This document shows positions 28,747 to 38,626 of a stretch of 64,000 bases of DNA, in pieces; the stretch's first letter is position 1; every line of letters begins with the position of its first letter. The DNA comes from JAGDMK01 sp963714855 (GTDB taxonomy: Bacteria > Bacteroidota > Ignavibacteria > UBA10030 > UBA6906): contig CAVQPT010000012.1 of the NCBI GenBank assembly GCA_963714855.1, forward strand, positions 1 to 64,000. The letters run 5' to 3'. The notes below the pieces were generated by a model that did not search any database, was not told where the DNA came from, and was given only the letters and a program-made list of their open reading frames with translations. The position numbers and the translations under genes were made by a program.

Positions 28747-30708
28747 ATGAAGCGGCGTATCCTTCTTGCATTTCTGTGTGTGATGGGCGGTGCACTGATA
28801 GCACAGGCACAGCCGTCGCTCGACAATCTCCTCTCTCCCGCCGACCTCCCCCGTCTGAAAGAGGGACGGCTGATGCAGCTCTCGAGCGCCGACACGACGG
28901 GAGGCAACAGCGACTTTATTGCCATCCCTCCGGGCCGGTCGGCGGTCATCGCCTCCATCCAGGGGCCGGGAATCATCGTCGGGATGTGGTTCACGATCAT
29001 GTCGTCCGACAAGCACTTCCTCCGGCGTATTGTGTTGCGCGCATACTGGGACAATGAAAAGGACCCCTCCGTGGAAGTCCCCGTCGGCGATTTCTTCGGG
29101 ACCGGATTCGGGTACAAACATTACCTCACCCCGTTCCTGGGCATGTCGAGCGGGGGGTACTACTGTTACTTTCCCATGCCGTTCGCGAAAGCGGCGCGGC
29201 TGGAAATCGTGAACGAGACCGGACAGGAAGTCCAGTCGTTCTACTATCATATCAACTACCGCCAGCTTCCCCAGCCGCCCGCCCCCGATATCGCATATTT
29301 CCATGCGTTCTGGCGCCGCGAGCCGCGCACACCGCTTCATCAGCCCTATCTCGTGCTCGACGCAAAAGGGCGGGGCCATCTGGTGGGTGTGAACATGAGC
29401 ATGCAGGGCTACGACAACGGCATGCAGTACCTCGAGGGTGACGAGCTCGTGTATGTGGACGGAGAAACGACGCCGTCGCTCATGGGGACCGGCACGGAGG
29501 ACTACTTCAACGGCGGGTGGTACTTCAACAAGGGGGAATTCGCTGCCCCGTACCACGGCCTGATTCTCAAGGACGATACGCTCGCGCGGATCGCTGCGTA
29601 CCGGTTCCACATCCCCGACGCGATTTCGTTTGCCTCGTCTCTGAAATTTACCATCGAACACGGGGACCGGAATTCGGAGGTGGCAGACTACAGCAGCACC
29701 GCGTACTGGTACCAGACGGAACCGCACGCCCCGTTCCCGGCCATGCTTCCTCCGGCTACACGGATACCGCTGCGCGTGGTCGTCCCGAACAGAGGAATCG
29801 AAGCGGAAGGGCTCGTGCCGAAGAGTACCGATCGGAAGACCATGGTTGAAGACATGACTCCCTTCGGTGCCGAATGGAGCGGCATGAAGCAACTCAAGGT
29901 CCTTCTGGCAAAACCGGGTGACGGCGTGGATCTCTCGATGAATGTCGAAGAAGAAGAGTATGATGTCGCGATGTATGTCACGCACGGCCCGGAGTACGGG
30001 GTCGTCCGGGTCACCCAGGGCGACCGGATGATCGCTTCGTACGACGGGTATGCCGAAGAAACGCTTCCCGGCGGCAAGGTGATGCTGAAGAATGTGAAGG
30101 CAGACAACGGACTGATCCGGATCGGGATCGCGTCTGACGGAAAGAACGGGAAGGCAAGCGGCTACGCGGCAGGGATCGATGCGTTCCTGCCTGAACCCCA
30201 CCGCTCGTTTGTTCCCGCCTGGCAGCTGATCGGGCCATTCGACAACCCCCGCGACGCGCAACTGCGGCGGCTCGGACTGGATATCGCCTATCCGCCGGAG
30301 AAGGAAATCGACCTGAGCAAAACGTATTCCGGGGCAGGCAATCAACCCGTACGCTGGACCCTGACAAAGACCCCGCCAAGGGGGCGTGTGGATCTCTATC
30401 AGTTTGATCCGTATGAAATGGTGGTGGTGTATGCGCTCACCTACATCTATTCACCGAAGGATCAGACGCTTCCGCTGTTGCTCGGAACGGACGACGGGGT
30501 GAAGGTCTTTCTGAATAACCAGCCCATTCACCGCGTCCTTGCCGTGCGTGTTGTCCGTGTGGACCAGGACCGCGTGCCGCTGGCGCTGAAGAAGGGGTGG
30601 AACACGTTGATGCTGAAAATCGAGAACAACTACGGCGGGTACAACTTCTATGCGCGCGTCCTCGATCCCGGGCATACGCTGAAGTTCAGCCCGACCCGTT
30701 CAGAATGA
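28747..30708 (+). CDS. GH172 (DUF2961) glycoside hydrolase
   Basis: 653 residues from ATG 28747 (GAGGTG upstream; the reading from 28708 would overlap the previous gene). Signal peptide MKRRILLAFLCVMGGALIAQ. DUF2961 core at residues about 25-400: PGIIVGMWFTIMS, VEVPVGDFFGTGFG, MSSGGYYCYFPMPF, FHAFWRREPRT and GTGTEDYFNGGWYFNKGEF (about 248-266), with acidic residues that are the family's likely catalytic centre. Known GH172 members are alpha-fructofuranosidases or arabinofuranosidases, so furanose cleavage is plausible. Residues about 500-650 add a PA14/beta-sandwich-like tail (LLLGTDDGVKVFLNNQPIH, LKKGWNTLMLKIENNYGGY). Confidence 0.85.
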   Translation: MKRRILLAFLCVMGGALIAQAQPSLDNLLSPADLPRLKEGRLMQLSSADTTGGNSDFIAIPPGRSAVIASIQGPGIIVGMWFTIMSSDKHFLRRIVLRAYWDNEKDPSVEVPVGDFFGTGFGYKHYLTPFLGMSSGGYYCYFPMPFAKAARLEIVNETGQEVQSFYYHINYRQLPQPPAPDIAYFHAFWRREPRTPLHQPYLVLDAKGRGHLVGVNMSMQGYDNGMQYLEGDELVYVDGETTPSLMGTGTEDYFNGGWYFNKGEFAAPYHGLILKDDTLARIAAYRFHIPDAISFASSLKFTIEHGDRNSEVADYSSTAYWYQTEPHAPFPAMLPPATRIPLRVVVPNRGIEAEGLVPKSTDRKTMVEDMTPFGAEWSGMKQLKVLLAKPGDGVDLSMNVEEEEYDVAMYVTHGPEYGVVRVTQGDRMIASYDGYAEETLPGGKVMLKNVKADNGLIRIGIASDGKNGKASGYAAGIDAFLPEPHRSFVPAWQLIGPFDNPRDAQLRRLGLDIAYPPEKEIDLSKTYSGAGNQPVRWTLTKTPPRGRVDLYQFDPYEMVVVYALTYIYSPKDQTLPLLLGTDDGVKVFLNNQPIHRVLAVRVVRVDQDRVPLALKKGWNTLMLKIENNYGGYNFYARVLDPGHTLKFSPTRSE

Positions 30709-30722
30709 AAGGAATCTGTTCG

Positions 30723-32867
30723 ATGCGGTTTTGGAAGTTGTTGATGCTGCTCCTCCCCCTTTGCCCGAGCCAGCCGCTGCACGGGCAGGTCACGGTCAGG
30801 GATGAATACCTGCGGCTGAAGGCCGGGGCGAATGATCCGTTGTTCACGACGTATGCGGCCTCGCTCGAGCGCTCCCGGTTCTTTGCCGACAAGGCGTATT
30901 TCATGGACTATTTCACGCCCGACAGGCCGATCACCTACAGCAGCCAGTATGCCGGCGACCTGACCGTGGTCTGGAAGTTCAACAACGTCGTGATAAGCAA
31001 GACGCGCGAGTTCGCGCGACCGCCCGTCGTTGTCGCTTCATTTCCGGACATGGCCATCCTGGAATACGAGCCGTTCTCACGGGTGAAGGTGCAGGAGACG
31101 TTCTGTGTCTACAGTTCAGGGTCGGCCATCATTGAATTGCACATGGAGAATACCGGCCCTGTGCCGCTGTCGCTGATGGTCTATCCGCTCGTGCATCTGC
31201 CGAACGACTCAATGCGTGTCGTGCGGTACGATGCGCAGGCCGGAGGGTATCTGTTCACCCACCACGAACCACTCGTCCGGCTCCACAGCAATCTGTACAA
31301 GGACCGGGGGTATCCGACGGATTTCCGGAACCTGCTCACCGCCGTTCCGGGGCCCGACAGTTACGGCGCGTACGACGGTTGTTCGCTGGATGAGTACTAT
31401 TTTGCCATCAAGCGCCTGAGCAAGGTCCACGAGAATGTCGCCGCGCTCAACCTCCTGCAGGATGGTCCGGCGGAAATCGTCTCACTGCAGAAGAACATCA
31501 CGCTTCAGCCCGGGGCGAAGGCCACGGTGCGCTTCGTGCGGTCGGTGCAGGACGTGCGTGAGCCGGAGGCGGACCTGCTCACGGATGCCCGTGCGGCACA
31601 GAAAGCCGACCTCCAGCAGGCCTGCAACGGCAACGTGGAGCTCTTCCGCAGCGTGCCGCGCGTCAGGTTCAAAACCCATGCGGAAAAGCTGGTGTACCTG
31701 GGCGCCTACAACCTTGTGCGCCAGTGCATGCTGCCGGCCTCAGGACAGACACCCCACAATTTCTACGTGTTCTCCCGCAACCCCGTCTGGGGCTGGGGGC
31801 ACGGGCATCAGGTCATGCACGAGTCGCTCTCCATGATCCCGTATGTCCGTCTCGATGCACGGTCGGCCGAAGAATCGCAGCGCGTGTATATGGACCAGCA
31901 ATACGACGACGGCCTGATCGCCTACCGGCACGGTCCCCGGGGCCCGCAGGTCTATCCCCACGAAGGGGTCCCGACCACCTCCGCGCCGTTCTTCTCATGG
32001 ACGAACTGGGAGATGTACGGCGTCACGAAGAACAGGGCCTTCCTGAAGGAAGCATACGATGCGGGTGCGCGGTACATACGGTACATGGAAACCGCCCGGG
32101 ACCAGGACGGCGACGGCATGTATGAGTGGGGTCCCTATGGCATCATCGAGAACGTGCGCGACGGATGGAACGTGGTCTTCCAGCTCTTTTCCGAAGGGGA
32201 GGACGAAGGGCGCGACATTTCGCACGAGCTGGATGTGCTCGACCTGACTGCGGAAATGGCCAATGAAATGTACTCACTCCGGGAGATGGCGCGCGAACTC
32301 GGGGATACGGCCGGAGTCCGCGAGTGGTCAGAGAAGTTCGACCGGACCGCGGGGTTGATCAACCGGTACATGTGGGACCCGAAAGACACGTTCTACTACA
32401 ACGTGAGCATGGCAGACAACTCCTTCATGTTCGAGGGGGCCAGTCTCAAGCGGAAAGAACTGATCGGATTTCTCCCGCTCTGGGCGCACGTGGCCACGAA
32501 GGACCAGGCCCGGGAGCTGGTGAAACACCTGACCAACCCGGCCTCGTTCTGGCGCCGGTTCGGTGTCCCGACGCTCGCGGCCGACGATCCGCACTATACG
32601 CCCTTCGTCGACGGGTGCTGCCGCTGGAACGGCCCCGTATGGCTCCTCTGGGACTACATGGTGATCAGAGGATTGCGGAACTACGGCTACCACGCCCTCG
32701 CCAACGATGTGAGCAGGAAGGTGCTGGACGCCGTGACGCTCCAGCTCTCGATCAATCACCGGTTCTGGGAATCGTACAGTCCGGACTTCCCCGTTCAGGA
32801 AAGCCCGTCGAATTATATCTGGGACTCCATCATGGCAAACGTCCTGCTGGAGATGTATGCACAATAA
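30723..32867 (+). CDS. GH63/MGH1-like glycoside hydrolase (paralogue of the 23148 gene)
   Basis: 714 residues from ATG 30723 (AAAGGA upstream), 14 nt after the GH172 gene. Signal peptide to LHGQ. Colinear with the 23148 product but without its Fn3-like insert: TTYAASLERSRFFADKAYF, NFYVFSRNPVWGWGHGHQVMHE, DGDGMYEWGPYGIIENVRDGW, KRKELIGFLPLWAHV, FWRRFGVPTLAADDPHY, WNGPVWLLWDYMVIRGLRNYG and FWESYSPDFP. Probably periplasmic exo-glycosidase of the same clan. Two side-by-side paralogues suggest two linkages of one branched glycan. Confidence 0.75.
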   Translation: MRFWKLLMLLLPLCPSQPLHGQVTVRDEYLRLKAGANDPLFTTYAASLERSRFFADKAYFMDYFTPDRPITYSSQYAGDLTVVWKFNNVVISKTREFARPPVVVASFPDMAILEYEPFSRVKVQETFCVYSSGSAIIELHMENTGPVPLSLMVYPLVHLPNDSMRVVRYDAQAGGYLFTHHEPLVRLHSNLYKDRGYPTDFRNLLTAVPGPDSYGAYDGCSLDEYYFAIKRLSKVHENVAALNLLQDGPAEIVSLQKNITLQPGAKATVRFVRSVQDVREPEADLLTDARAAQKADLQQACNGNVELFRSVPRVRFKTHAEKLVYLGAYNLVRQCMLPASGQTPHNFYVFSRNPVWGWGHGHQVMHESLSMIPYVRLDARSAEESQRVYMDQQYDDGLIAYRHGPRGPQVYPHEGVPTTSAPFFSWTNWEMYGVTKNRAFLKEAYDAGARYIRYMETARDQDGDGMYEWGPYGIIENVRDGWNVVFQLFSEGEDEGRDISHELDVLDLTAEMANEMYSLREMARELGDTAGVREWSEKFDRTAGLINRYMWDPKDTFYYNVSMADNSFMFEGASLKRKELIGFLPLWAHVATKDQARELVKHLTNPASFWRRFGVPTLAADDPHYTPFVDGCCRWNGPVWLLWDYMVIRGLRNYGYHALANDVSRKVLDAVTLQLSINHRFWESYSPDFPVQESPSNYIWDSIMANVLLEMYAQ

Positions 32868-32876
32868 TGTGGTATC

Positions 32877-35027
32877 GTGGAGGTACTTTCACATGAACGC
32901 GCCTGTGAGGTGTGCAGAAAGGTTGCTCTGGCCGCAGTGGTGATGACCGCAATCGTGGGATCGCACGTGACGGCACAGATCACCCGTGTCCTTCCGTTTG
33001 ATATCAACGATCAGATCCAGCTCGGCAAAGCCACCGTGAGCGTGGTCCCGTCAACCGGCAGCGATTCGACCAAGCCCTTCGACGGCAATCAATTCACCGA
33101 GTACGCCCAGAATTCCTCCGACTCGCTGGTCTTCACGGTGGCATTCGACTCCGTCGTGTCCATCGTGAAGAGCAAGGTGTTCCTCTGGAACGGCGGGACG
33201 TGGCGGCTCGAGGGGGCCACGTCTCTGGCCGATCTGAACGGGAAGACGGGCTCGTACGCTCTTCTCGTCAACGATCGCCCCTACTCCTTCTTTGCCTGGG
33301 ATTCGCTGGCATTCCCCGCACAGGATGTCCGGTTTCTGCGGATGCGGGCGTTCAACCCCGGCGGGCCGGGTGTGTACCTGGGGGAGTGGACGATCGAAGG
33401 GAACGTGACCTATACGAACTTCGTGATCTATCCGTCGCCCCTGTTGCTCGTCCCGGGCGCGAGCACGAAACTGACGATCAAGGTCAGGGACGACCGCGGC
33501 AAGGTGTCGCCGAACTTCCTTACCGAACCACTCGATTACGGCACGGCCAATCCGTCGATCGCGCGCGTGGAGCAGGATGGGACCATCGCAGGGGTGGCGC
33601 TGGGAAATACGACGGTCACCGTGCGCACGGACGGGAACACGCTTTCGGGTTCGGCTCCCGTTTCGGTGGTCGATGACTTCCGGTCGCAGAAGGTGGCTCC
33701 CATGACCATCAAGGTGGCGGTGGTCTACCAGGATCCCATGCTCCCGTCCACCAACAGGATTCATGAAGAGTTCAACTGGCGCGACCCCCGTGTCCTTGCT
33801 CAGTCGCTGATCCGGCATTTCCGCGAAGCCACCGACAGTGTTGTCAATTTCCAGCTCACGGAAGTGGTCGAAGCAACACAGCTGTTTACACGTCTGCGGG
33901 GAGTCTACATGACAGTTCCGCAATACGTCGCTCTGCTCAAGGAACCGGGGTGGCCCACGCTCCGCGCGGCCTCGGATTCAGGGCTGATCGGCCTGGATTA
34001 CCGGGAGTTCGTGAAGTTCTATCAGTTCGACGAAAAGCGCAACCGCGGTGAAATCGACGAAGTGTGGGTTTTTGCGGCTCCCTTCCTCGGGATGTACGAG
34101 TCGCAGCTGATGGGCCCGAACGCGTTCTGGTGGAATTCCCCACCGATCAAAGACGGAACCGCGCTGACACGGCTCCTCTCGGTCATGGGACTCAACTATG
34201 AGCGCGGTGTGGACCAGGCATTCCACAGCTTCGGCCATCGCTCCGAGAGCGCCATCATCAAGGCCTACCAGGACGCTCAGGGCAGGCCCTGGAACCCGAC
34301 ATCTCCCAACCCGACACCGTGGGACCTCTTCACGAGGGTCAACAAAGACCTCCCCGGCCTGGCGCACGTCGGGAACATCCACTTCCCCCCGAATGGCACG
34401 CACGACTATAACTATGGCAACACCACGCTGGTCACGTCGTTCGCGGAAAACTGGTACCGGTACCCCATTCTTTTCAATATGAGCAGCCAGGTGAACGTCT
34501 CGACTTGGCTTTACACGCCGGGCGAGCCGCTTGCCGAGGGGAATGATCACCTGGGGTATCTCCGCTGGTGGTACGGTCACCTGCCGCGGTATGTCGGTGT
34601 CACCGACGGCGTGCTCAACAACTGGTGGCACTATATCGTGGACTATGAAGGCGCGGTTGCTCTTGCGCAGGCGACATCCGTGGACGAGCGGCGCACATCC
34701 GGGGCGGGAAAACCTGAAGGGTTCTTGCTGGAGCAGAACTTTCCCAATCCGTTCAATCCGGGCACCACGATACGATACCGTGTCGGCGGAGGCGCGAGCG
34801 GAAGTGCCGGCGGGTCGAGTACAGGGTATGGCGCGGGGGCCGGCTGGGTGCGGCTTGCTGTGTACGATATCCTGGGGCGCGAAGTGGCCGTGCTGGTGAA
34901 TGAACCGCAGGCACCGGGGGAGTATGCCGTCAGTTTTAACGGCGCCGGTCTCTCGAGCGGAGTCTATCTGTACCGCATGACGGCCGGCGCAGATATCCGG
35001 ACCCATAAAATGATTCTCATGAAGTGA
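32877..35027 (+). CDS. T9SS-secreted protein with discoidin-like and Big2-like domains
   Basis: 716 residues from GTG 32877; a GTG at 32910 starts directly at the signal sequence (MCRKVALAAVVMTAIVGS). GGAGGT at 32879 followed by ATG 32893 in another frame hints at an indel in the first codons. Residues about 40-175 resemble an F5/8 (discoidin) carbohydrate-binding fold (DSTKPFDGNQFTEYAQNSSDSLVF, LRMRAFNPGGPGVYLGEWTIEG). Residues 178-265 are Big2/Ig-like (LTIKVRDDRGKV, SIARVEQDGTIAGVALGNTTVTV). Residues 270-600 are unknown. The end has LEQNFPNPFNPGTTIRYRV, a Gly/Ser-rich insert, VYDILGREVAVLV, LSSGVYLYRMTAG and HKMILMK. Surface-exposed by T9SS; ligand unknown. Confidence 0.75.
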   Translation: MEVLSHERACEVCRKVALAAVVMTAIVGSHVTAQITRVLPFDINDQIQLGKATVSVVPSTGSDSTKPFDGNQFTEYAQNSSDSLVFTVAFDSVVSIVKSKVFLWNGGTWRLEGATSLADLNGKTGSYALLVNDRPYSFFAWDSLAFPAQDVRFLRMRAFNPGGPGVYLGEWTIEGNVTYTNFVIYPSPLLLVPGASTKLTIKVRDDRGKVSPNFLTEPLDYGTANPSIARVEQDGTIAGVALGNTTVTVRTDGNTLSGSAPVSVVDDFRSQKVAPMTIKVAVVYQDPMLPSTNRIHEEFNWRDPRVLAQSLIRHFREATDSVVNFQLTEVVEATQLFTRLRGVYMTVPQYVALLKEPGWPTLRAASDSGLIGLDYREFVKFYQFDEKRNRGEIDEVWVFAAPFLGMYESQLMGPNAFWWNSPPIKDGTALTRLLSVMGLNYERGVDQAFHSFGHRSESAIIKAYQDAQGRPWNPTSPNPTPWDLFTRVNKDLPGLAHVGNIHFPPNGTHDYNYGNTTLVTSFAENWYRYPILFNMSSQVNVSTWLYTPGEPLAEGNDHLGYLRWWYGHLPRYVGVTDGVLNNWWHYIVDYEGAVALAQATSVDERRTSGAGKPEGFLLEQNFPNPFNPGTTIRYRVGGGASGSAGGSSTGYGAGAGWVRLAVYDILGREVAVLVNEPQAPGEYAVSFNGAGLSSGVYLYRMTAGADIRTHKMILMK

Positions 35028-35121
35028 TCGGATACGTGTCCTGGAAAGCCATCGACTGTTTGTCCGGGCAGTATTGACCTGTTCTCCGGTGATTCGCTTG
35101 TCCACTTATGGGAAGTCTGGT

Positions 35122-36126
35122 ATGCGCATGCAACGATGTCTCCAGTTCCACCTCAATCTGCTGGCGGGGTGCTGTGTGGCGATGGTGCTTCTTCTGACCG
35201 CCGCGGTCCCGGTTACGCACGCGCAGCCGCCGGCACAGATCCGCGTGGGATATATCGTGACAGCCGCGCGGATTAGCGCGGAAGACCAGGCCGCCATCGA
35301 CTGGCTTACCGCCAACCGGCGGTTCAGCGTGAGCGTGTCGTACGCCTCCCGCCCCTCCTGGAAACTCCCCGTCTGTGACGTGCTGTGGCTGCATTGTCCG
35401 GATGCCGGAGAATATCGTGCGATGCAAGCGCGCCCTGCCTTCATGCAGGCGCTCCGCACGGCGCTTGCCCGATCGGGAAAAATCGTTGCCACGGACTACG
35501 CCGCCTTCCTTCCTGCGGACCTGGGCATCGAACCTGTCCGCCCCGTGGTGAGATATGACACCCTGCAGAACGACTGGTTGTGGGACAAGAAGGGGTATAA
35601 CAGTTTCCGGGGGCATCCTCTCTTCAACGGACTGTTCGGCGGCGACTATGTGTGGGATGCCACGGTCGATCAGATCCTTCCCATCGTCGGCTATTTCGGT
35701 GATGTGTGGCCCGCCAGGGGACGTGTGGTGGCGGTCGAAAAGTCGTATGTGTTCCTCCACGGGGAACGGAAGATCGCCATCGAACACAATGCCGGGACAG
35801 GGCGGATCCTTTCGCTGGGAGGGATGATCTATTTCTCGAAAGAGAACCACCTCCGCGGGAATCTCGAGCAGTTCATGGAGAACGCGCTGCTGCTACGCAG
35901 CCGGCGTCCATCTCGCGGAACCCGTGACCTTCTGGGAGCCGGCCGGCGCAGTACCGGTGCAGGCGCGGTTCGCATCCCGACCCCTGGTCCGCGCACCCCT
36001 CCGCATTCTCGATTCCCCCCGTACGGGAGACCTCCTCCTCAAACGGGATTCCGCCGGGACGGAGATGTTCGACCTGGCAGGGCGACGGGCGCTGATCATG
36101 GGGAAAGAGCGCGGCGGGATCGATGA
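35122..36126 (+). CDS. GDE-like enzyme, N-terminal piece (frameshifted gene 35122-38543)
   Basis: Start ATG 35122; signal peptide MRMQRCLQFHLNLLAGC... ending VTHAQ. Natural sequence runs to about 35888 (FMENALL) and then shifts frame (CYAAGVHLAEPVTFWEPAGAV continues in the next piece); residues after that in this ORF are artefactual. Residues about 35-240 look like an alpha/beta GATase-like domain (IRVGYIVTAARISAEDQAAIDWL, CDVLWLHCPDAGEY, SGKIVATDYAAFL, GRILSLGGMIYFSKENH), as found in surface glycosidases. Part of the same co-directional locus, 94 nt after the T9SS protein. Confidence 0.65.
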   Translation: MRMQRCLQFHLNLLAGCCVAMVLLLTAAVPVTHAQPPAQIRVGYIVTAARISAEDQAAIDWLTANRRFSVSVSYASRPSWKLPVCDVLWLHCPDAGEYRAMQARPAFMQALRTALARSGKIVATDYAAFLPADLGIEPVRPVVRYDTLQNDWLWDKKGYNSFRGHPLFNGLFGGDYVWDATVDQILPIVGYFGDVWPARGRVVAVEKSYVFLHGERKIAIEHNAGTGRILSLGGMIYFSKENHLRGNLEQFMENALLLRSRRPSRGTRDLLGAGRRSTGAGAVRIPTPGPRTPPHSRFPPYGRPPPQTGFRRDGDVRPGRATGADHGERARRDR

Positions 36127-38134
36127 AGTGTGGGTCCATCCGATCCGTATCCTGCGTGACTATGAAGCCGGGATCGTCTCCGGCGATACCGTGCTCTGGC
36201 TGAGCACCCTGTCGCCGGCCATTGAAGTCCGTCCGGCATCGTTCACGCGGCGGTATGCTATCGGACCTCTGACTTTGACCGAGACGTTGTTTCCATCCCT
36301 CGGCCGGGCCGGTGGCGTTGCGCGCTACGGCTGTGACCGTCCTGTCCGCCTTGTCATCCGCTTCCGGTCCGATCTCCGGTGGATGTGGCCGTATGATGCC
36401 AGGGCGCTGGGCGCGTTGACATACGGCATGGATGCCGGGCTCCAGGCGCTGCACGTCAGCGACCGGTCGGGGGACTTCGCCTGTCTGTTCGGTGCGGATC
36501 AGACACCACGGACGGTCCTCGCCGGGCACTTCGCCCGCGTGAGCTGGACCGGAGGCGTTCTTGCGGGAACGCCCACCGGCGATATGGAAGTGGCGTTCGG
36601 AGCCGAGTACGAAGTGGGGAGCCAGGGACGAGAGTCACTGACCTTTGCGTTTGCCGGCACGAACGAAGGCTCCGTTGTGTGCGAGGGGGACTACAGGGCG
36701 CTTGCCGGCGATCCCGCTGCGGTCCACCGTGCACTCGCCGATCACTACCGGTCGCTCCTCGCGCGGAGTGTCGGCATCACGTCCCCGGACACGGAGTTCA
36801 ATGGACTCTATCAATGGGCGATCGTCGGGACGGACAGGTTTGTTGCGCGAACTCCCGGTGTGGGGACAGGACTCCTGGCCGGCTTCGGAACCGTGGCCCG
36901 CGGATGGAACGGCGCCCAGAAAATAAGCGGCAGGCCCGGATATGCCTGGTACTTCGGCCGTGACGCCGCATGGTCCTGTTTCGCCATCGACGACTATGGC
37001 GATCTCGCAACCGTGAAGCAGCAACTGGAACTCTACCAGTCGCTCCAGGACAGGACCGGGAAGATCTTCCATGAGCTGTCCACAAGCGGCGTGGTCCATT
37101 TCGATGCATCCGATGCAACGCCGATGTACGTCATGCTTGCAGAGCACTACATGCGCGCTTCCGGCGACACGGCATTCATCCGCGCAAGCTGGCCGCATGT
37201 TCGTAAAGCGATGGAGTTTCTCTTTTCAACGGATACCGACGGCGACGGGCTGATCGAGAACACCGATGTGGGGCATGGGTGGGTTGAACCCGGAGGCGAA
37301 CTCTTCGGGACGCACAGCGAGTACTATCTGTCCGTTCTCTGGACGAAAGCGCTCGAAGGAGCGGCAGCCATGGCCGGTCTGGTGAACGATACAGCGCTGC
37401 GCGACCGGTACAGCAAACACGCAGAACGTGTCCGGCGGATCCTCAACACCGATTTCTGGATCCCGTCCACTCGATTCTTCAGCCACGGCAAAATGAAAGA
37501 CGGGTCCTTTGCCGCCGAGCACACGGCCTTTCCGGCGGTGGGATTGATCTGGGGGATGGTGGACGACGACAAAGCGCCATACCTCCTGAGGGAGTACGCA
37601 AGCAGCGATTTCTCGACGGACTGGGGAGTGCGCGGACTGTCGGGCGCCTCGAAGTTTTTCAAACCCCGGAGCTATCAGGAAGGAGCCGCATGGCCGTTGT
37701 TCACGGGGTGGACTGCCCTCGGTGAATTCGCGTACGGCAACTCCGTGCAGGGCTTCACGCATATCAGGGAATTGATGGCCATTAAGAATTTCTGGGCTCT
37801 CGGGTTTGTGGAGGAAGTCATGAACGGCGCTGTCTTCCGCCCGAGCGGTGTCTGCTTCCATCAGTGCTGGTCCGAGACGAATATCCTCCACCCCGTGATT
37901 GAAGGGCTCGTGGGATGGAAACCGGACGCTCTGTCAATGTCGGCTTCGCTTTCGCCCCGGTTCCCGGCCAATTGGGACAGCGTGCGTGTGGATCGCCTGC
38001 GGTCGGGTGCAACGCAGTTGAGCCTCACGATGAAGCGCCTTCCCGGACGGACGGTGTACACGATTCAGCGTGATGCGGGCCCTCCGTGTGCCGTAACATT
38101 CACACCGGAAATCCTTCCGGGAATGACCTGTTGA
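35924..38134 (+). CDS. GDE-like (alpha/alpha)6 glycoside hydrolase, central piece
   Basis: Main catalytic piece of the gene starting at 35122. N-terminal beta-sandwich (DEVWVHPIRILRDYEAGIV) followed by an (alpha/alpha)6 barrel resembling the amylo-alpha-1,6-glucosidase part of glycogen-debranching enzymes: GRPGYAWYFGRDAAWSCFAI, KIFHELSTSGVVHFDASDATP, DTDGDGLIENTDVGHGWVEPG, GLIWGMVDDDKAPYLL, STDWGVRGLSGAS, YQEGAAWPLFTGWTALGEFAYG and CFHQCWSETNILHPVIEGLVGW. Probably a secreted alpha-glycosidase. The frame ends prematurely at TGA 38132; the natural text moves to the next piece (VDRVLIDSVAYSW). Combined length about 1,140 residues. Confidence 0.75.
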   Translation: MTFWEPAGAVPVQARFASRPLVRAPLRILDSPRTGDLLLKRDSAGTEMFDLAGRRALIMGKERGGIDEVWVHPIRILRDYEAGIVSGDTVLWLSTLSPAIEVRPASFTRRYAIGPLTLTETLFPSLGRAGGVARYGCDRPVRLVIRFRSDLRWMWPYDARALGALTYGMDAGLQALHVSDRSGDFACLFGADQTPRTVLAGHFARVSWTGGVLAGTPTGDMEVAFGAEYEVGSQGRESLTFAFAGTNEGSVVCEGDYRALAGDPAAVHRALADHYRSLLARSVGITSPDTEFNGLYQWAIVGTDRFVARTPGVGTGLLAGFGTVARGWNGAQKISGRPGYAWYFGRDAAWSCFAIDDYGDLATVKQQLELYQSLQDRTGKIFHELSTSGVVHFDASDATPMYVMLAEHYMRASGDTAFIRASWPHVRKAMEFLFSTDTDGDGLIENTDVGHGWVEPGGELFGTHSEYYLSVLWTKALEGAAAMAGLVNDTALRDRYSKHAERVRRILNTDFWIPSTRFFSHGKMKDGSFAAEHTAFPAVGLIWGMVDDDKAPYLLREYASSDFSTDWGVRGLSGASKFFKPRSYQEGAAWPLFTGWTALGEFAYGNSVQGFTHIRELMAIKNFWALGFVEEVMNGAVFRPSGVCFHQCWSETNILHPVIEGLVGWKPDALSMSASLSPRFPANWDSVRVDRLRSGATQLSLTMKRLPGRTVYTIQRDAGPPCAVTFTPEILPGMTC

Positions 38135-38138
38135 CCGT

Positions 38139-38543
38139 GTGCTGATCGACAGCGTGGCGTATAGCTGGAGCCCCGACACGGAGCGCGGGGTTCTGAAGAA
38201 AGCGATACAGGCAGAGGTAGCGGGCCAGGTGACCATAACGCTCGAACAGACCGGCGGCATCGCGATGCTGCCCGTCATCCCGCACCCGCTTCCGGGCGAC
38301 AGCACGCGGTGGCACCGGCTGCTCGCGAGCGGCTGGAACAACGGCGCGCTTGTCGTTGAGGTGGAAGGGCGGGGTGGGACAACCGGCGTCTTCCCGTTCC
38401 GCGTGTTCGGACAGGGAACACCGGTCGCGTCCGGCGCTGAAATCCGCCGGAGCATCCGGCCCGACGAATGGGAGCTCCATGTGGTATTTGATCCCTCCGG
38501 GACAGCATTCACGACAACGACGGTTGCCGTGTCGCTTCGATAG
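38139..38543 (+). CDS. GDE-like glycoside hydrolase, C-terminal piece
   Basis: 135-residue tail of the gene starting at 35122, in a third frame after an indel near 38130. It is beta-rich (VLIDSVAYSWSPDTERGVL, AEVAGQVTITLEQTGGIAML, NNGALVVEVEGRGGTTGVFPF) as expected of a terminal beta-sandwich. It has no start signal of its own, so it is not an independent gene. It is the last gene of the 10.4-38.5 kb run; lacI starts 83 nt later. Confidence 0.55.
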   Translation: MLIDSVAYSWSPDTERGVLKKAIQAEVAGQVTITLEQTGGIAMLPVIPHPLPGDSTRWHRLLASGWNNGALVVEVEGRGGTTGVFPFRVFGQGTPVASGAEIRRSIRPDEWELHVVFDPSGTAFTTTTVAVSLR

Positions 38544-38626
38544 AGTCGGTGAAGTGCCCACGCCGATGGCCGGCGGGCAACGAGATGTATTTCGCACGTG
38601 CTTGACTCAGGTTGGTAGGGGAACCT

